A DNA stretch of 64,000 nucleotides. It comes from Novosphingobium sp. CECT 9465 (GTDB lineage Bacteria > Pseudomonadota > Alphaproteobacteria > Sphingomonadales > Sphingomonadaceae). The notes beneath the pieces are model-generated. The model saw only the letters and a program-made list of their open reading frames with translations. It was not told where the DNA came from and did no database searches. Position 1 is the stretch's first letter, and each line of letters opens with the position of its first letter. The DNA lies in contig NZ_CAKLBX010000001.1 in NCBI RefSeq assembly GCF_920987055.1, positions 2,962,501 to 3,026,500 of the forward strand, in the 5' to 3' direction. Below, in pieces: positions 31,731-43,247 of the stretch. The position numbers and the translations under genes were made by a program.

Positions 31731-32030
31731 CTATAGCGCGCGCCAGGCGATCAGCAGGACCGCCATGGCAACGATCAACGCAAACCCCAGCGCTTTGGCC
31801 ATGTCCTTCGGGGTGAACCTGTCGATATGTTCGGCGCGGAAGCGGCGGTAGCCGCGCTCTGCCGCGGGATTGCTGGCAACCAGCGCCACATCGAGCGCGG
31901 AGGCTTCATTCCTGAACCAGTTGACGATTATTTCGCGCTCCTGCAGCGTGACATCGGGGTAAGCGCCAAGCAGCGCCTCCACATGGGCACGGCGCGCATC
32001 GACGGCCGATGCGAGAGTGGACTTTGACAT
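31731..32030 (-). CDS. Small tail-anchored membrane protein, unknown
   Basis: About 99 residues from ATG 32030 (AGGAAG upstream). The soluble N-terminal ~75 residues are charged (VDARRAHVEALLGAYPDVTLQ, then VNWFRNEASALD), and the last 23 form one hydrophobic helix (ALGFALIVAMAVLLIAWRAL), so it should be anchored by its C-terminus. I do not recognise a family. Confidence 0.65.
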   Translation of the reverse strand: MSKSTLASAVDARRAHVEALLGAYPDVTLQEREIIVNWFRNEASALDVALVASNPAAERGYRRFRAEHIDRFTPKDMAKALGFALIVAMAVLLIAWRAL

Positions 32031-32083
32031 AGTGAGCTTCCTGACATGCGTGATGACGGCACCCGGTGGGTGCAACGGCAGCG

Positions 32084-32425
32084 TCAGGCGTGGGGAGGTC
32101 CGGTCGGCGCAGGGCGGAGCAGAAGCGGTGGCTGAACTGGCGGCGCGGTCTGGCGCGGCCATGCGTGGGAGCGCGCCGGGATAACGGGTACAGGTGGCGG
32201 GAGAATTTCAACCGCGCCTGGTGGCGCGATGGGCAGCAACGCGCGTTGCGGTGCCATACGGCGTTCGGGGGCAACCGCGAGTTCAACCGTAGCGGCACTG
32301 AACGCAGAGCCGCTGCGCGCCAGCAACGGTGCATCAAACGGGGCGGTGGCGTGGAACAGCACCGTCAGGGCCAGCAGGGCGGCCCACAGCCGCCCGGTCA
32401 GGCGCGATGGCAGGTGGCTAAGCAC
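32084..32425 (-). CDS. Hypothetical exported proline-rich protein
   Basis: A 113-residue frame starting with GTG. A hydrophobic segment (RLWAALLALTVLFHATAP, about residues 12-30) resembles a signal peptide or anchor; the rest is rich in Pro, Ala and Arg and has no known domain. It sits in the same direction between two minus-strand genes (38 bases after the beta-helix gene), but composition alone could also produce such a frame, so support is modest. Confidence 0.4.
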   Translation of the reverse strand: MLSHLPSRLTGRLWAALLALTVLFHATAPFDAPLLARSGSAFSAATVELAVAPERRMAPQRALLPIAPPGAVEILPPPVPVIPARSHAWPRQTAPPVQPPLLLRPAPTGPPHA

Positions 32426-32462
32426 ACCGGCAAGGTAGGGTCAGCGGACCCTCAGGGCAAGA

Positions 32463-33467
32463 TCAGCGCTTTTCGAAGCGGGTGAGACCATTGCCGAGCG
32501 TATTGCTGCCGATGGCAAGCGGATCGCCCGACCAGTCTGCCACAAAGGCCGACGAACGGCTGACGCCCGGCGCAAACCGTGCGTCGTTTCCGGCGATGGC
32601 AAGGCCCGCCGAACTGTGGAGGCGGCCTTCGGCGGCTACAGTGATGAAAGCGCTGTAGTTTTCCTTGTCGCGGCCCTGCACGAACATATTGTTGGCGATG
32701 CGCCCGGTGGCGCCTGCGGGCAGATCGATCATGTAATTGGTGGTGGAACCGGCGGTATCATCGAAGCTGGATTCGGTCACCTCGACGCGGCCTGCGCGAG
32801 CCTTGACATAATGCCCGCCCCGTCCGGCCTCAAACCGGCTCTGGCGGATGGTAACGCTGCCATAATCGCCGAAATAGACCGAATGTGCGCAGGACAGGCC
32901 GCGATCGCATCGACCAAGGCGCGTGAAGGTGGACTTTTCGATCAGCACGGCGGCAGTGGGGTCGTCTGCCGAAAGGATGCCCTGTTCGCTATCGCGGAAC
33001 CACGATTGGCGTACGGTCAGGTTGCCATGTTCAAGCCGGATACCGGAACCATTGGCATCGTGGACGCGGATGTTCTGGAAGATCAGGCCTTCGACGCGGG
33101 TAGAGCGACCGCGCGCGACGATGGTGGCCTTGCCTTCGCAGGCCGCGCCATCCAACACCGTCTGCCCCGGCACTTGCGCGACAAAACCGACATCGCCCGC
33201 CTGCTGGACAGCACAATCGCGATAGACACCGGGTTCGATGCGGATCGTGCCAGTGCCATCGCCAATGGCATTGACCGCTTCCTGAAGCGCAGAAAAGCTG
33301 CGGCCGGTTTCAACCACGGTATAGGGCGCGCGCGTTTCCTGCGCCAGAAGCGCCGTTGCCGGTATTGCGACGACCACGCCGAGCGCGAGCAGCAACAGCC
33401 GCAATCGCTGGCGGCGGTGGCGGCGTTCGGTGGCCGCGAAAAGATTGGTTTCGGTACTGTTCATCAT
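32463..33467 (-). CDS. Right-handed parallel beta-helix repeat protein
   Basis: About 334 residues. A membrane anchor or signal segment (LRLLLLALGVVVAIPATALLAQ) follows a basic start. The body reads as a parallel beta-helix of the pectate-lyase type: repeating short strands such as GLIFQNIRVHDANGSGIRLE, GNLTVRQSWFRDSEQGIL, and GSVTIRQSRFEAGRGGHYVK. The family includes polysaccharide lyases and surface proteins; no clear catalytic Arg/Asp set is evident. The start (33467 or 33464) is chosen by the position of the anchor. Confidence 0.8.
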   Translation of the reverse strand: MMNSTETNLFAATERRHRRQRLRLLLLALGVVVAIPATALLAQETRAPYTVVETGRSFSALQEAVNAIGDGTGTIRIEPGVYRDCAVQQAGDVGFVAQVPGQTVLDGAACEGKATIVARGRSTRVEGLIFQNIRVHDANGSGIRLEHGNLTVRQSWFRDSEQGILSADDPTAAVLIEKSTFTRLGRCDRGLSCAHSVYFGDYGSVTIRQSRFEAGRGGHYVKARAGRVEVTESSFDDTAGSTTNYMIDLPAGATGRIANNMFVQGRDKENYSAFITVAAEGRLHSSAGLAIAGNDARFAPGVSRSSAFVADWSGDPLAIGSNTLGNGLTRFEKR

Positions 33468-33546
33468 GCGCTGTCCGGTCCGGTTGTCTGCCGTGGTGGG
33501 ATAGCGTCGAATGATTGACAGGCGGTTGCGTTCCGCTCGGAACCGA

Positions 33547-33759
33547 TCAGTCCGGCCCGTCTGCCCTTTTGGGCGGGCGGCCCCGGCGCGGCGCTTCGAC
33601 AGGAGCAAGCTTGATCCCGCGCCTTGCCAGCGCTTCACGCAGCAATATTTCGATCTGGGCGTTGGCCGAGCGCAAATCCGCCGCCGCCGTGCGCTCGATC
33701 GCGGCGAACAGCGCCGGATCGATGCGCAAAGGGAAGGCTTTCTTCGGGCTTGGCGACAT
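33547..33759 (-). CDS. Ribbon-helix-helix (Arc-type) protein
   Basis: 70 residues, start ATG 33759. The segment KAFPLRIDPALFAAIERTA followed by LRSANAQIEILLREALARRG reads as the beta strand and two helices of an Arc/MetJ DNA-binding fold; a basic tail follows (RRGRPPKR). It is 11 bases downstream of the band-7 protein gene and clearly in its operon. It may bind the palindrome at 34695-34719 and regulate the pair. Confidence 0.75.
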   Translation of the reverse strand: MSPSPKKAFPLRIDPALFAAIERTAAADLRSANAQIEILLREALARRGIKLAPVEAPRRGRPPKRADGPD

Positions 33760-33770
33760 CGTGCAGACCG

Positions 33771-34679
33771 TTACTGGTAAAGTGTGCCGGCGTTGACGAT
33801 GGGCTGCGCATCGCGTTCGCCGCAAAGCACGACCATCAGGTTTGACACCATTGCGGCGCGGCGCTCGTCATCAAGTTCCACCACTCCCTTTTCGGACAGC
33901 TGGTTCAGTGCCATCTCGACCATGGAAACGGCGCCTTCGACCAGCTTCTTGCGCGCCGATATGACCGCTTCGGCCTGCTGGCGACGGAGCATGGCCCCTG
34001 CGATTTCGGGCGCATAGGCAAGATGCGTCAGGCCGCATTCGTCCACCGTGATGCCCGCCAGCACCAGCCGCGCATTCAGTTCGGTGCGCAGTTCGGCATT
34101 GATCTGATCGTGATGGCCACGCAGCGTGACTTCATGATGTTCAATATCGTCATAAGGGTAGCGCGAGCCAATCGAACGCACCGCGCTTTCGATCTGGACG
34201 AAGACGAAGGCCTTGTAATCATCGACATCGAACAGGGCCTGGGCAGTATCTGCCACGCGCCACACGACATTGCAGGCAATTTCGATAGGGTTGCCGCGCA
34301 AGTCATTGACCTTCAGCTTTTCGGACACGACGTTGTTGGCGCGGACCGATATCTTGGTCTTGGTCATCCACGGCCAGACCCAGCGCAGCCCGTGGTTACG
34401 ATCCGTTCCGCGATAAGAGCCGAACAGGTTGATCGCCGCAGCCTGGTTAGGCTGGATCATATAGAAACCAGAAGCGATGAACACGGTGGCGACCGGAAGC
34501 GCTGCGATGGTGGCGAGGAATCCGGGGACTGCGTCTTCGAGCGGATCACCGCTGGCAAAGCCGATCACGCGAGCCGCGGTCAGGATGGCCAGCACAAGCA
34601 TGAGGATCAACATGAAATAGCCACTGATCGACCATGCACCGGTTTCAGTGCTCGCGGAATGAGTCTTCGAATCGGACAT
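33771..34679 (-). CDS. SPFH/band-7 domain membrane protein
   Basis: About 302 residues. Two membrane helices at the N-terminus ([20 protein letters not shown], then [21 protein letters not shown]) anchor a band-7/PHB domain: [43 protein letters not shown], then [19 protein letters not shown] coiled helix region ([22 protein letters not shown]) follows. Proteins of this class form large membrane-bound rings or microdomains, and often act with proteases. ATG 34679 follows GGGGTGG. It leads a two-gene operon with the ribbon-helix-helix protein. Confidence 0.88.
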   Translation of the reverse strand: MSDSKTHSASTETGAWSISGYFMLILMLVLAILTAARVIGFASGDPLEDAVPGFLATIAALPVATVFIASGFYMIQPNQAAAINLFGSYRGTDRNHGLRWVWPWMTKTKISVRANNVVSEKLKVNDLRGNPIEIACNVVWRVADTAQALFDVDDYKAFVFVQIESAVRSIGSRYPYDDIEHHEVTLRGHHDQINAELRTELNARLVLAGITVDECGLTHLAYAPEIAGAMLRRQQAEAVISARKKLVEGAVSMVEMALNQLSEKGVVELDDERRAAMVSNLMVVLCGERDAQPIVNAGTLYQ

Positions 34680-34694
34680 TGTCCACCCCCTTAA

Positions 34695-34719
34695 ATTTGA
34701 TATCATATTAATATCAAAT
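34695..34719 (-). promoter_or_regulatory. AT-rich palindromic operator upstream of the band-7 gene
   Basis: ATTTGATAT (34695-34703) and ATATCAAAT (34711-34719) are exact 9-bp inverted arms with a 7-base spacer, 15 bases before the start codon. An AT-rich site in otherwise GC-rich DNA at the promoter is typical of a repressor target; the co-encoded ribbon-helix-helix protein is an obvious candidate. Confidence 0.6.
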
Positions 34720-34807
34720 CCGGTGGCGACGACAAGAGCTTTCGATTCCGGCTTGCAATTCGGAGCGAATCACTCCACATTCGGGATCGCGGACCGGGCC
34801 CCTCTGG

Positions 34808-34883
34808 CGCGGCGATTTGGCCAACCTTGGTAATCGCTGCGTGATGTCGGACCGCATCGGGTGGTGCCGATGTCTTGTGGTCC
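34808..34883 (+). ncRNA. Structured leader or small RNA upstream of DUF465-terC
   Basis: Two neighbouring strong stems: 34808-34817 with 34832-34841 (10 bp, one G-T pair), and a bipartite hairpin with 34849-34855 pairing 34877-34883 and 34855-34860 pairing 34867-34872. The gap 34680-34974 carries no gene other than this. The position, between divergent genes and before DUF465-terC, would suit a 5' leader element or a separate small RNA. Confidence 0.35.
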
Positions 34884-34974
34884 GGGTTCTGGTTAGTCCC
34901 CCTCTTCTTGCGGACCTGTGAAACAGGACTTCGGCGCACCCGATCGTTGCAACTGCTTCGATAGGGAGCCTTGA

Positions 34975-35151
34975 ATGTCGGACCGTTATTTCACTTTGCT
35001 CGAACGTCATCAGAAGCTGGACGAGGCGCTGCGCCTTGCCCGCCGCAGACGCTGGGTCGATCCGTTCGAGATCGCGCGGATCAAGAAATTGAAGCTGGTG
35101 GTAAAGGATCGCCTGTCCCGACTCCTGCCGCGCAAATCTGTCACGTTTTGA
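34975..35151 (+). CDS. DUF465 (YdcH-like) protein
   Basis: A 58-residue protein (MSDRYFTLLERHQKLDEALR at the start, then WVDPFEIARIKKLKLVVKDRL). This helical-hairpin family, with alternating charged and hydrophobic residues, is widespread in Proteobacteria and of unknown function. AGGGAG precedes the ATG. It is followed 64 bases later by terC on the same strand, with a stem-loop in between. Confidence 0.88.
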   Translation: MSDRYFTLLERHQKLDEALRLARRRRWVDPFEIARIKKLKLVVKDRLSRLLPRKSVTF

Positions 35152-35164
35152 CATAGAGGAACAC

Positions 35165-35198
35165 CAGCCGTGCCGCTGCATTAGCAGTAGCGCGGCTG
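35165..35198 (+). promoter_or_regulatory. Intercistronic stem-loop before terC
   Basis: A long imperfect hairpin (35165-35179 with 35184-35198, one mismatch, ATTA loop) lies between the DUF465 stop and the GGAGAA ribosome-binding site of terC at 35204-35209. With no U-tract it is more likely an mRNA processing or translation-control element than a terminator. Confidence 0.5.
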
Positions 35199-35215
35199 GC
35201 TGATGGAGAAGCGCA

Positions 35216-36196
35216 ATGGAATTCCTCTTTGCCGACTGGCTCGGCACTCCTGCCTGGTTCTGGCTGGCATTTCTGGGCCTTGTCGTGGTCCTGACCGCGT
35301 TCGACCTTGGCGTCCTCCACAAGGAGGACAAGGCGATGGGAATCGGCGAATCGCTGAAACTGACGGCATTCTACATCACCATCGCGCTGGCCTTCGGCGC
35401 GTGGGTCTGGGCCGAAAAGGGCGCCGACCTGGGCATGAAATACTACACCGGGTTCTTCATCGAAAAGGCGCTGTCGATCGACAACGTGTTCGTGATCAGC
35501 CTGATCTTCACGTTCTTCGCGATCCCGGCCAAGTACCAGTACCGCGCCCTGCTGTGGGGTATCGTCGCGGTGATCTTCCTGCGCGGCGGAATGATCGCAG
35601 GCGGTGCGGCGCTGGTCGAGCAGGCCTACTGGGTGCTGTATATCTTTGCCGCGTTCCTGGTGTTCACCGGGATCAAGATGTTCTTCACATCGGACCATGA
35701 TCCCGACATCGGCAACAACCCGGCGGTACGCTGGATCAGCCGCCATATGCGCGTGACCAAGGAACTGCACGACCAGCACTTCTTTGTGAAGGTAACCGAT
35801 CCGAAGACCGGCAAGCTGGTAAACGCGGCGACGCCGCTGTTTCTGGCGCTGGTGGTGATCAATCTGGCCGACCTGGTGTTCGCAGTCGATTCCGTTCCTG
35901 CAATCTTCGCGATCACCACCGATACCTTTGTGGTCTACACGTCGAACATCATGGCCATCCTTGGCCTGCGCGCGCTCTATTTCGCGCTGGCGGCGATGAT
36001 CGACCGCTTCGTCTACCTCAAGTATGCGCTGGCCGCCGTGCTGGTGTTCATCGGCTCGAAGATCTTCGTCTCGGACTTCCTGCTGGGCGGGGACAAGTTC
36101 CCGCCGGTGCTGAGCCTTGGCGTGACAATCGCGCTGATCGCGGGCGGTGTGGTGTTCTCGTTGTGGAAAACGCGCGGGACAGCCGTGAAGGCTTGA
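35216..36196 (+). CDS. TerC family integral membrane protein
   Basis: A 326-residue protein with eight or nine helices. Family signs: LVVVLTAFDLGVLHK early, FFIEKALSIDNVFVISLIF (conserved Asp in the membrane) and NLADLVFAVDSVPAIFAIT (second pair of membrane Asp). TerC proteins act in tellurite resistance or, in the Alx/MeeF type, in manganese export that metalates secreted proteins. No Mn riboswitch of the yybP-ykoY type is apparent upstream. GGAGAAGCGCA precedes the ATG. Confidence 0.93.
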   Translation: MEFLFADWLGTPAWFWLAFLGLVVVLTAFDLGVLHKEDKAMGIGESLKLTAFYITIALAFGAWVWAEKGADLGMKYYTGFFIEKALSIDNVFVISLIFTFFAIPAKYQYRALLWGIVAVIFLRGGMIAGGAALVEQAYWVLYIFAAFLVFTGIKMFFTSDHDPDIGNNPAVRWISRHMRVTKELHDQHFFVKVTDPKTGKLVNAATPLFLALVVINLADLVFAVDSVPAIFAITTDTFVVYTSNIMAILGLRALYFALAAMIDRFVYLKYALAAVLVFIGSKIFVSDFLLGGDKFPPVLSLGVTIALIAGGVVFSLWKTRGTAVKA

Positions 36197-36210
36197 TCAG
36201 AGCCTTCTTC

Positions 36211-36240
36211 CCCCCTCCTCTGAAGAGGAGGGGGCTTTTG
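36211..36240. terminator. Terminator hairpin after terC (repeat copy 1)
   Basis: A 10-bp stem CCCCCTCCTC/GAGGAGGGGG with a TGAA loop, then CTTTTGTTT. It lies between convergent terC and recQ. The same 29 bases recur exactly at 38419-38447, so this is a dispersed repeat used as terminator. Confidence 0.85.
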
Positions 36241-36247
36241 TTTGGGC

Positions 36248-38146
36248 TCAGAACTGGCGGATGACTTCGAGAAAGCGGTCGCCGTGGGCTTCGAGTTTCC
36301 TGGCGCCAACGCCGCCGATCTGGCCCAGTTCGGCCAGACTGGCGGGGCGCGAGGCCGTCATTTCGCGCAAGACCGAATCGTGGAAGATGACGTAGGGCGG
36401 CAAGCCCGCATCGCGCGCGATATCACGGCGAAGGCTGCGCAGCGCATCGAACAGCGGATCGCCGACCGGATTGAAGGGTGCGCCCGACGAGGCCCTGCGG
36501 CGGTTGGTGCGTTCGCGCTTGGGGACGACTACCAGCGGCACTTCGGCCTCGCCCTTCAGGATCGCACGGGAATCGCCGCCCAGCGCGAGGCCGCCGTGTT
36601 CGGTGGCGATCAGCGCGCCGCGTGCCTGCAACGCACGGGCGAGCGGGCGCAACAGCGGGGCTTCGTCGGCGGTGACGATGCCGAACACCGAAAGCTGATC
36701 GTGACCGCGCTGGATGATGCGTTCATCGGCAACGCCGGTCAGGACCTTCTCGATGTAGGCGAAGCCGAACGACTGGCCGGTGCGATAGACCGCCGAGAGC
36801 AGTTTGCGCGCAACGTGGGTGCCATCGGTGATGCCCGGCGCTTCAAGGCAGTTGTCGCAATTGCCACAGGTTTCGGGCGGGTCTTCGCCAAAGTGGCGCA
36901 GCAGTACCGCGCGGCGGCAATGCGGCGTTTCGACGAGCATCGCCAGTGCATCGATGCGGGTGCGTTCCCCTGCCCGCCGATGTTCTTCGACTTCGGACAG
37001 ACGCTGGCGGGCGCGGACGAAGTCCTCGGCACCCCACAGCATGACAGCGACCGCCGGATCGCCATCGCGGCCCGCGCGGCCGGTTTCCTGATAGTACGCC
37101 TCGATCGATTTGGGGCAGGCGGCGTGGGCGACGAAACGCACGTCGGGCTTGTCGATGCCCATGCCGAACGCGACGGTGGCAACCATGACCATGTCTTCGG
37201 ACGCGACGAAGGCTGCCTGATTTCCGGCGCGGACTGCCGGATCAAGTCCGGCGTGATAGGGCAGGACCTGCCTGCCGGTGGTGCTCAATTGCCCGGCCAG
37301 TTTTTCCACTTGCGCGCGGGTGGGCGCATAGACGATGCCGGGGCCGGAGTGTTCTTCCATCAATTGCCTGATCTGGCGCAGCGGATTGTCACGCGGGCGG
37401 ATGGCATAGCGGATGTTGGGCCGGTCAAAGCCCGATACGATCAGGCCCTCTGCCGGGATGCCAAGCTGTTCGAGAATATCGGCGCGAGTATGGCGGTCTG
37501 CCGTGGCAGTGAGCGCCAGACGCGGGACAGCCGGAAAAGCGTCCATCATCGGGCGCAGCAGGCGGTAATCGGGGCGGAAATCGTGGCCCCATTCGGACAC
37601 GCAATGCGCCTCGTCGATGGCGAAAAGCGAGATGCGCGCGCGGCTCAACAGGTCACGGAAATGCTGCTGGCTGGCCCGTTCGGGGGCGACGTAAAGCAGA
37701 TCGAGATCGCCGTTTCGAAAACGCTCGATCGTTTCATCACGGTTGGTATCGACGCTGGTCAGCGTGGCCGCGCGGATGCCGTTGGCGGTGGCGGCGCGCA
37801 ACTGGTCGTGCATCAGCGCAATCAGCGGCGAGACGACGACGCAGGTGCCGTCCATCATCACCGCGGGCAACTGGTAGGTGAGCGACTTGCCCGCGCCCGT
37901 CGGCATGACCGCGAGCGTCGATTGCGCGGCGAGCACCCGGTCGACGACTTGCGCCTGGACGCCGCGAAATGCGGGAAAGCCGAACACCGCGTGAAGCGCA
38001 TCGGCAGTGTCGGCATAGACCGGGCGCGGCTGCGCTTCGGGCCGGGGCGCTGCTTCAGCCTCGTCGGGGAAGCCCGAATGGATACCGTCTTCAAAGGCAT
38101 CGTCGGGCAGGAAATCGAGTTCGTAGGGTCTGTCGCCGGAAGTCAC
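36248..38146 (-). CDS. recQ: RecQ family ATP-dependent DNA helicase
   Basis: About 632 residues. Superfamily 2 motifs: Walker A MPTGAGKSLTYQLP, DEAH box IDEAHCVSEWGHDFR, motif III LTATAD, motif VI YYQETGRAGRDG. The RQC zinc site is CGNCDNCLEAPG, and a C-terminal HRDC-like region (LFDALRSLRRDIARDAGLPP) completes the family layout. It unwinds DNA in recombination and replication-fork repair. The start is set at GTG 38146, 4 bases after an AGGAGG; an in-frame GTG at 38176 is an alternative. Confidence 0.95.
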   Translation of the reverse strand: MTSGDRPYELDFLPDDAFEDGIHSGFPDEAEAAPRPEAQPRPVYADTADALHAVFGFPAFRGVQAQVVDRVLAAQSTLAVMPTGAGKSLTYQLPAVMMDGTCVVVSPLIALMHDQLRAATANGIRAATLTSVDTNRDETIERFRNGDLDLLYVAPERASQQHFRDLLSRARISLFAIDEAHCVSEWGHDFRPDYRLLRPMMDAFPAVPRLALTATADRHTRADILEQLGIPAEGLIVSGFDRPNIRYAIRPRDNPLRQIRQLMEEHSGPGIVYAPTRAQVEKLAGQLSTTGRQVLPYHAGLDPAVRAGNQAAFVASEDMVMVATVAFGMGIDKPDVRFVAHAACPKSIEAYYQETGRAGRDGDPAVAVMLWGAEDFVRARQRLSEVEEHRRAGERTRIDALAMLVETPHCRRAVLLRHFGEDPPETCGNCDNCLEAPGITDGTHVARKLLSAVYRTGQSFGFAYIEKVLTGVADERIIQRGHDQLSVFGIVTADEAPLLRPLARALQARGALIATEHGGLALGGDSRAILKGEAEVPLVVVPKRERTNRRRASSGAPFNPVGDPLFDALRSLRRDIARDAGLPPYVIFHDSVLREMTASRPASLAELGQIGGVGARKLEAHGDRFLEVIRQF

Positions 38147-38418
38147 GCCGCCTCCTATGCCAGATCGGCGGGGCACGGCAAAGGCTGGCCCTGCGCAAAT
38201 TATGGGTTACCGCTTAACCATCCCCGCGCTCTGCCATCGCGCATCGTCGCGCTTGGGTAGGTCTTGGGCGCATTCCCGCACGATTGTATGCGGCGGCGGG
38301 CACAATCCCGGATCATGGCAAGCGGGTTGCGGTGATGCACCTCACTCCCTCCTCTGTTTCTGGCAGGGGAAGGGGACCAATCGTGCGCGTGGGGTGAAGT
38401 CGAGAGCCACCACCCCCA

Positions 38419-38447
38419 ACCCCCTCCTCTGAAGAGGAGGGGGCTTT
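38419..38447 (-). terminator. Hairpin after metH C-terminal gene (repeat copy 2)
   Basis: Exact copy of the 36211 hairpin. The gap 38147-38453 also must hold the recQ promoter and shows no gene. Here the T-run lies on the plus-strand side, so for the minus-strand metH transcript it acts only as a stem without U-tract. Confidence 0.55.
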
Positions 38448-38453
38448 TCAGGT

Positions 38454-41093
<2,640 letters not shown>

Positions 41094-41110
41094 TTTTTGC
41101 TCTTTCTGGT

Positions 41111-41234
41111 CCTCCCCAATCTGGGGAGGGGGACCGCCGGAACGGTGGTGGAGGGGGCTATCGATCTGGCGCTGCGCTTGTGGAGAGTCCCCTCCACCAC
41201 GCTGCGCGCGGTCCCCCTCCCCGTTCCGGGGAGG
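41111..41234. repeat. Nested inverted repeat between the two metH genes
   Basis: Two sets of exact arms are nested: 41123-41136 with 41209-41222 (14 bp) and 41145-41156 with 41189-41200 (12 bp). Short palindromes of the CCTCCCC/GGGGAGG type cap each end (41111-41129 and about 41217-41234). It looks like a REP/MITE-type mobile palindrome inserted in the operon. Confidence 0.75.
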
Positions 41235-41238
41235 ATAG

Positions 41239-42303
41239 TCAGGCGGCCATGATGAACGGTTCGAGGCCTGCCAGCCGCGTTGCCGTTTCGGGCACGGCTA
41301 TCTGGCGGGCGGGCAGGCCCTTCACCGCTTGTGCCATCGCCGCGATGTGCGCGGGCGTGGAGCCGCAGCAGCCGCCGAGGATGTTGACCTGCCCGTGATC
41401 GGCCCATTCCTTAACGAGACCAGCCGTGGTGGCGGGCATTTCGTCATATTCGCCCAGTTCGTTGGGCAGGCCGGCGTTGGGATAGACCATGATCAGCGTG
41501 TCGGCGATTTCGGACAGTGCCTTCACGTGCGGGCGCAACTGGGTGGCGCCGAACGAGCAGTTGAGACCGATGGTCAGCGGCTTGGCGTGGCGAATCGCGT
41601 ACCAGAACGCTTCGACCGTGTGGCCCGACAAGTTGCGGCCCGAAAGATCGGTCAGCGTCATCGACATCATGATCGGGATTTCGCGGCCAAGCTCCTTCTC
41701 GACCTGACGGACGGACATGACGCCTGCCTTGGCGTTTAGCGTATCGAACACGGTTTCGATCAGGATGAAGTCTGCGCCGCCGCCTTCGACCAGCGCGTGG
41801 ACCTGCTCGGCATAGACATCGACGAGATGGTCCCAGTCGATCTCGCGGAAGCCGGGGTCGTTGACGTCCGGTGACAGCGAGAGAGTCTTGTTCGTCGGCC
41901 CAATGGCTCCGGCGACGAAGCGGGGGCGGCCGTCCCTGGCGGTGAACTCATCGGCGACGCGGCGGGCAAGTTGCGCGGATTCCACGTTGATTTCGCGCAC
42001 GAGGTGTTCGGCGGCGTAATCGGCCTGGCTGATGCGGTTGGCGCTGAAGGTGTTGGTTTCCGCGATATCCGCTCCGGCGTTGAAATAGGCGCGGTGAATC
42101 GATTCGGGCACTTCGGGCTTGGTCAGCGCGAGGATATCGTTGTTGCCCTTCTGGTCCTTGGTCAGACCCAGCGTTCCGGCATAGTCAGCCTCGGACAGCT
42201 TGAAGTTCTGGATCTCGGTGCCGAACGCGCCATCGGTGATGAGAATGCGCTGGCTGGCCTGTTCAAGGAAGGCGAGACGGGCGGTTGAAGGGGTGAGAGT
42301 CAC
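41239..42303 (-). CDS. metH: Methionine synthase, homocysteine-binding part
   Basis: A 354-residue homocysteine S-methyltransferase domain equal to the N-terminal module of MetH. Zinc cysteines are visible: [14 protein letters not shown] and the pair in [13 protein letters not shown]. The N-terminus [13 protein letters not shown] is typical. It works with the downstream cobalamin part on a separate chain. It overlaps the metF stop by four bases, so it is co-translated with metF. Confidence 0.94.
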   Translation of the reverse strand: MTLTPSTARLAFLEQASQRILITDGAFGTEIQNFKLSEADYAGTLGLTKDQKGNNDILALTKPEVPESIHRAYFNAGADIAETNTFSANRISQADYAAEHLVREINVESAQLARRVADEFTARDGRPRFVAGAIGPTNKTLSLSPDVNDPGFREIDWDHLVDVYAEQVHALVEGGGADFILIETVFDTLNAKAGVMSVRQVEKELGREIPIMMSMTLTDLSGRNLSGHTVEAFWYAIRHAKPLTIGLNCSFGATQLRPHVKALSEIADTLIMVYPNAGLPNELGEYDEMPATTAGLVKEWADHGQVNILGGCCGSTPAHIAAMAQAVKGLPARQIAVPETATRLAGLEPFIMAA

Positions 42304-43241
42304 GCGGCTTTCTCCAGCGCTGGCTTTGTCGGGCGAAGGCCAAGGAGGTGGCAGATCGCGTAGGACAGTTCAGCGCGGTTGAGGGTGTAGAAGTGGAAAT
42401 CGCGCACGCCACCGGCATAGAGGCGTCGGCAGAATTCGGCGGCGATGGTCGCGGCGACAAGCTGGCGCGAGCCGGGATGCGTGTCCAGCCCTTCGAACAG
42501 GCCGTCCATCCACGCGGGGATCGCAGCACCACAGGCAGCGGCGAACTTGCGGGTTTGTGCAACATTGGAGACAGGCAGGATGCCGGGCAGGACGGGCGCA
42601 TCGATGCCCGCAGCCGCCAGCTTGTCGCGGAAGCGGAAGAAGGTTTCGGGTTCAAAGAAGAACTGGCTGATCGCGCGCGTCGCCCCTGCATCGAGCTTGC
42701 GCTTCAGATTGTCGATATCGGCCTGCTGGCTGGGCGAATCGGGATGCGATTCGGGGTAGGCGGCGACCGAGATCTCAAACGGGGCGATCTGCTTCAGGCC
42801 AGCAACAAGTTCGGCGGCGTTGGCATAGCCATCGGGGTGCGGGGTGAAGGGAACGCCCGGTGCGCCCATGTCTCCGCGCAGGGCGACGATGTGGCGCACA
42901 CCCGCTTCCCAATAGCTTTCCGCCACTTCGCGGATTTCGGCCTTGGTGGCATCGACGCAGGTCAGATGCGCGGCGGCGGGAAGCTTTGCATCCTTGATGA
43001 TCCGCGCAACGGTGCCGTGTGTGCGATCGCGGGTGGAGCCGCCCGCGCCATACGTGACCGAGACGAACTTGGGCTGGAGCGGCGCGAGGGTTTCGACCAC
43101 ATCCCACAACTGAGCCATCAGCGCATCGGTTCTGGGCGGGAAGAATTCGAAGGACACGGCGATATCGCCCGGCAAACCTGCGAACAGCGGGGTGTCGAGC
43201 GCGGTGCGGGCTTCGCGGAGTTGATCGTAGCTGGCGTTCAT
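42300..43241 (-). CDS. metF: Methylenetetrahydrofolate reductase
   Basis: A 313-residue FAD-dependent TIM-barrel enzyme that makes 5-methyltetrahydrofolate for MetH. Motifs: VSFEFFPPRTDALM (catalytic Glu region), FVSVTYGAGGSTRDRTHGTV, and HIVALRGDMGAPG. The downstream SQFFFEPETFFRF and LPGILPVSN are also typical. It lies six bases after the ArsR-methyltransferase fusion and overlaps metH-N, giving one operon for the methionine cycle. Confidence 0.96.
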   Translation of the reverse strand: MNASYDQLREARTALDTPLFAGLPGDIAVSFEFFPPRTDALMAQLWDVVETLAPLQPKFVSVTYGAGGSTRDRTHGTVARIIKDAKLPAAAHLTCVDATKAEIREVAESYWEAGVRHIVALRGDMGAPGVPFTPHPDGYANAAELVAGLKQIAPFEISVAAYPESHPDSPSQQADIDNLKRKLDAGATRAISQFFFEPETFFRFRDKLAAAGIDAPVLPGILPVSNVAQTRKFAAACGAAIPAWMDGLFEGLDTHPGSRQLVAATIAAEFCRRLYAGGVRDFHFYTLNRAELSYAICHLLGLRPTKPALEKAA

Positions 43242-43247
43242 TTCGGG

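Noticed and set aside
34680..35215. Mn riboswitch (yybP-ykoY) before terC
   Set aside because: The stems present do not show the conserved loop sequences of that riboswitch, so only a generic structured leader is claimed.
36242..38260. 672-codon plus-strand frame opposite recQ
   Set aside because: Exact mirror of a strong helicase gene; composition is typical of antisense frames in GC-rich DNA and no domain is visible.
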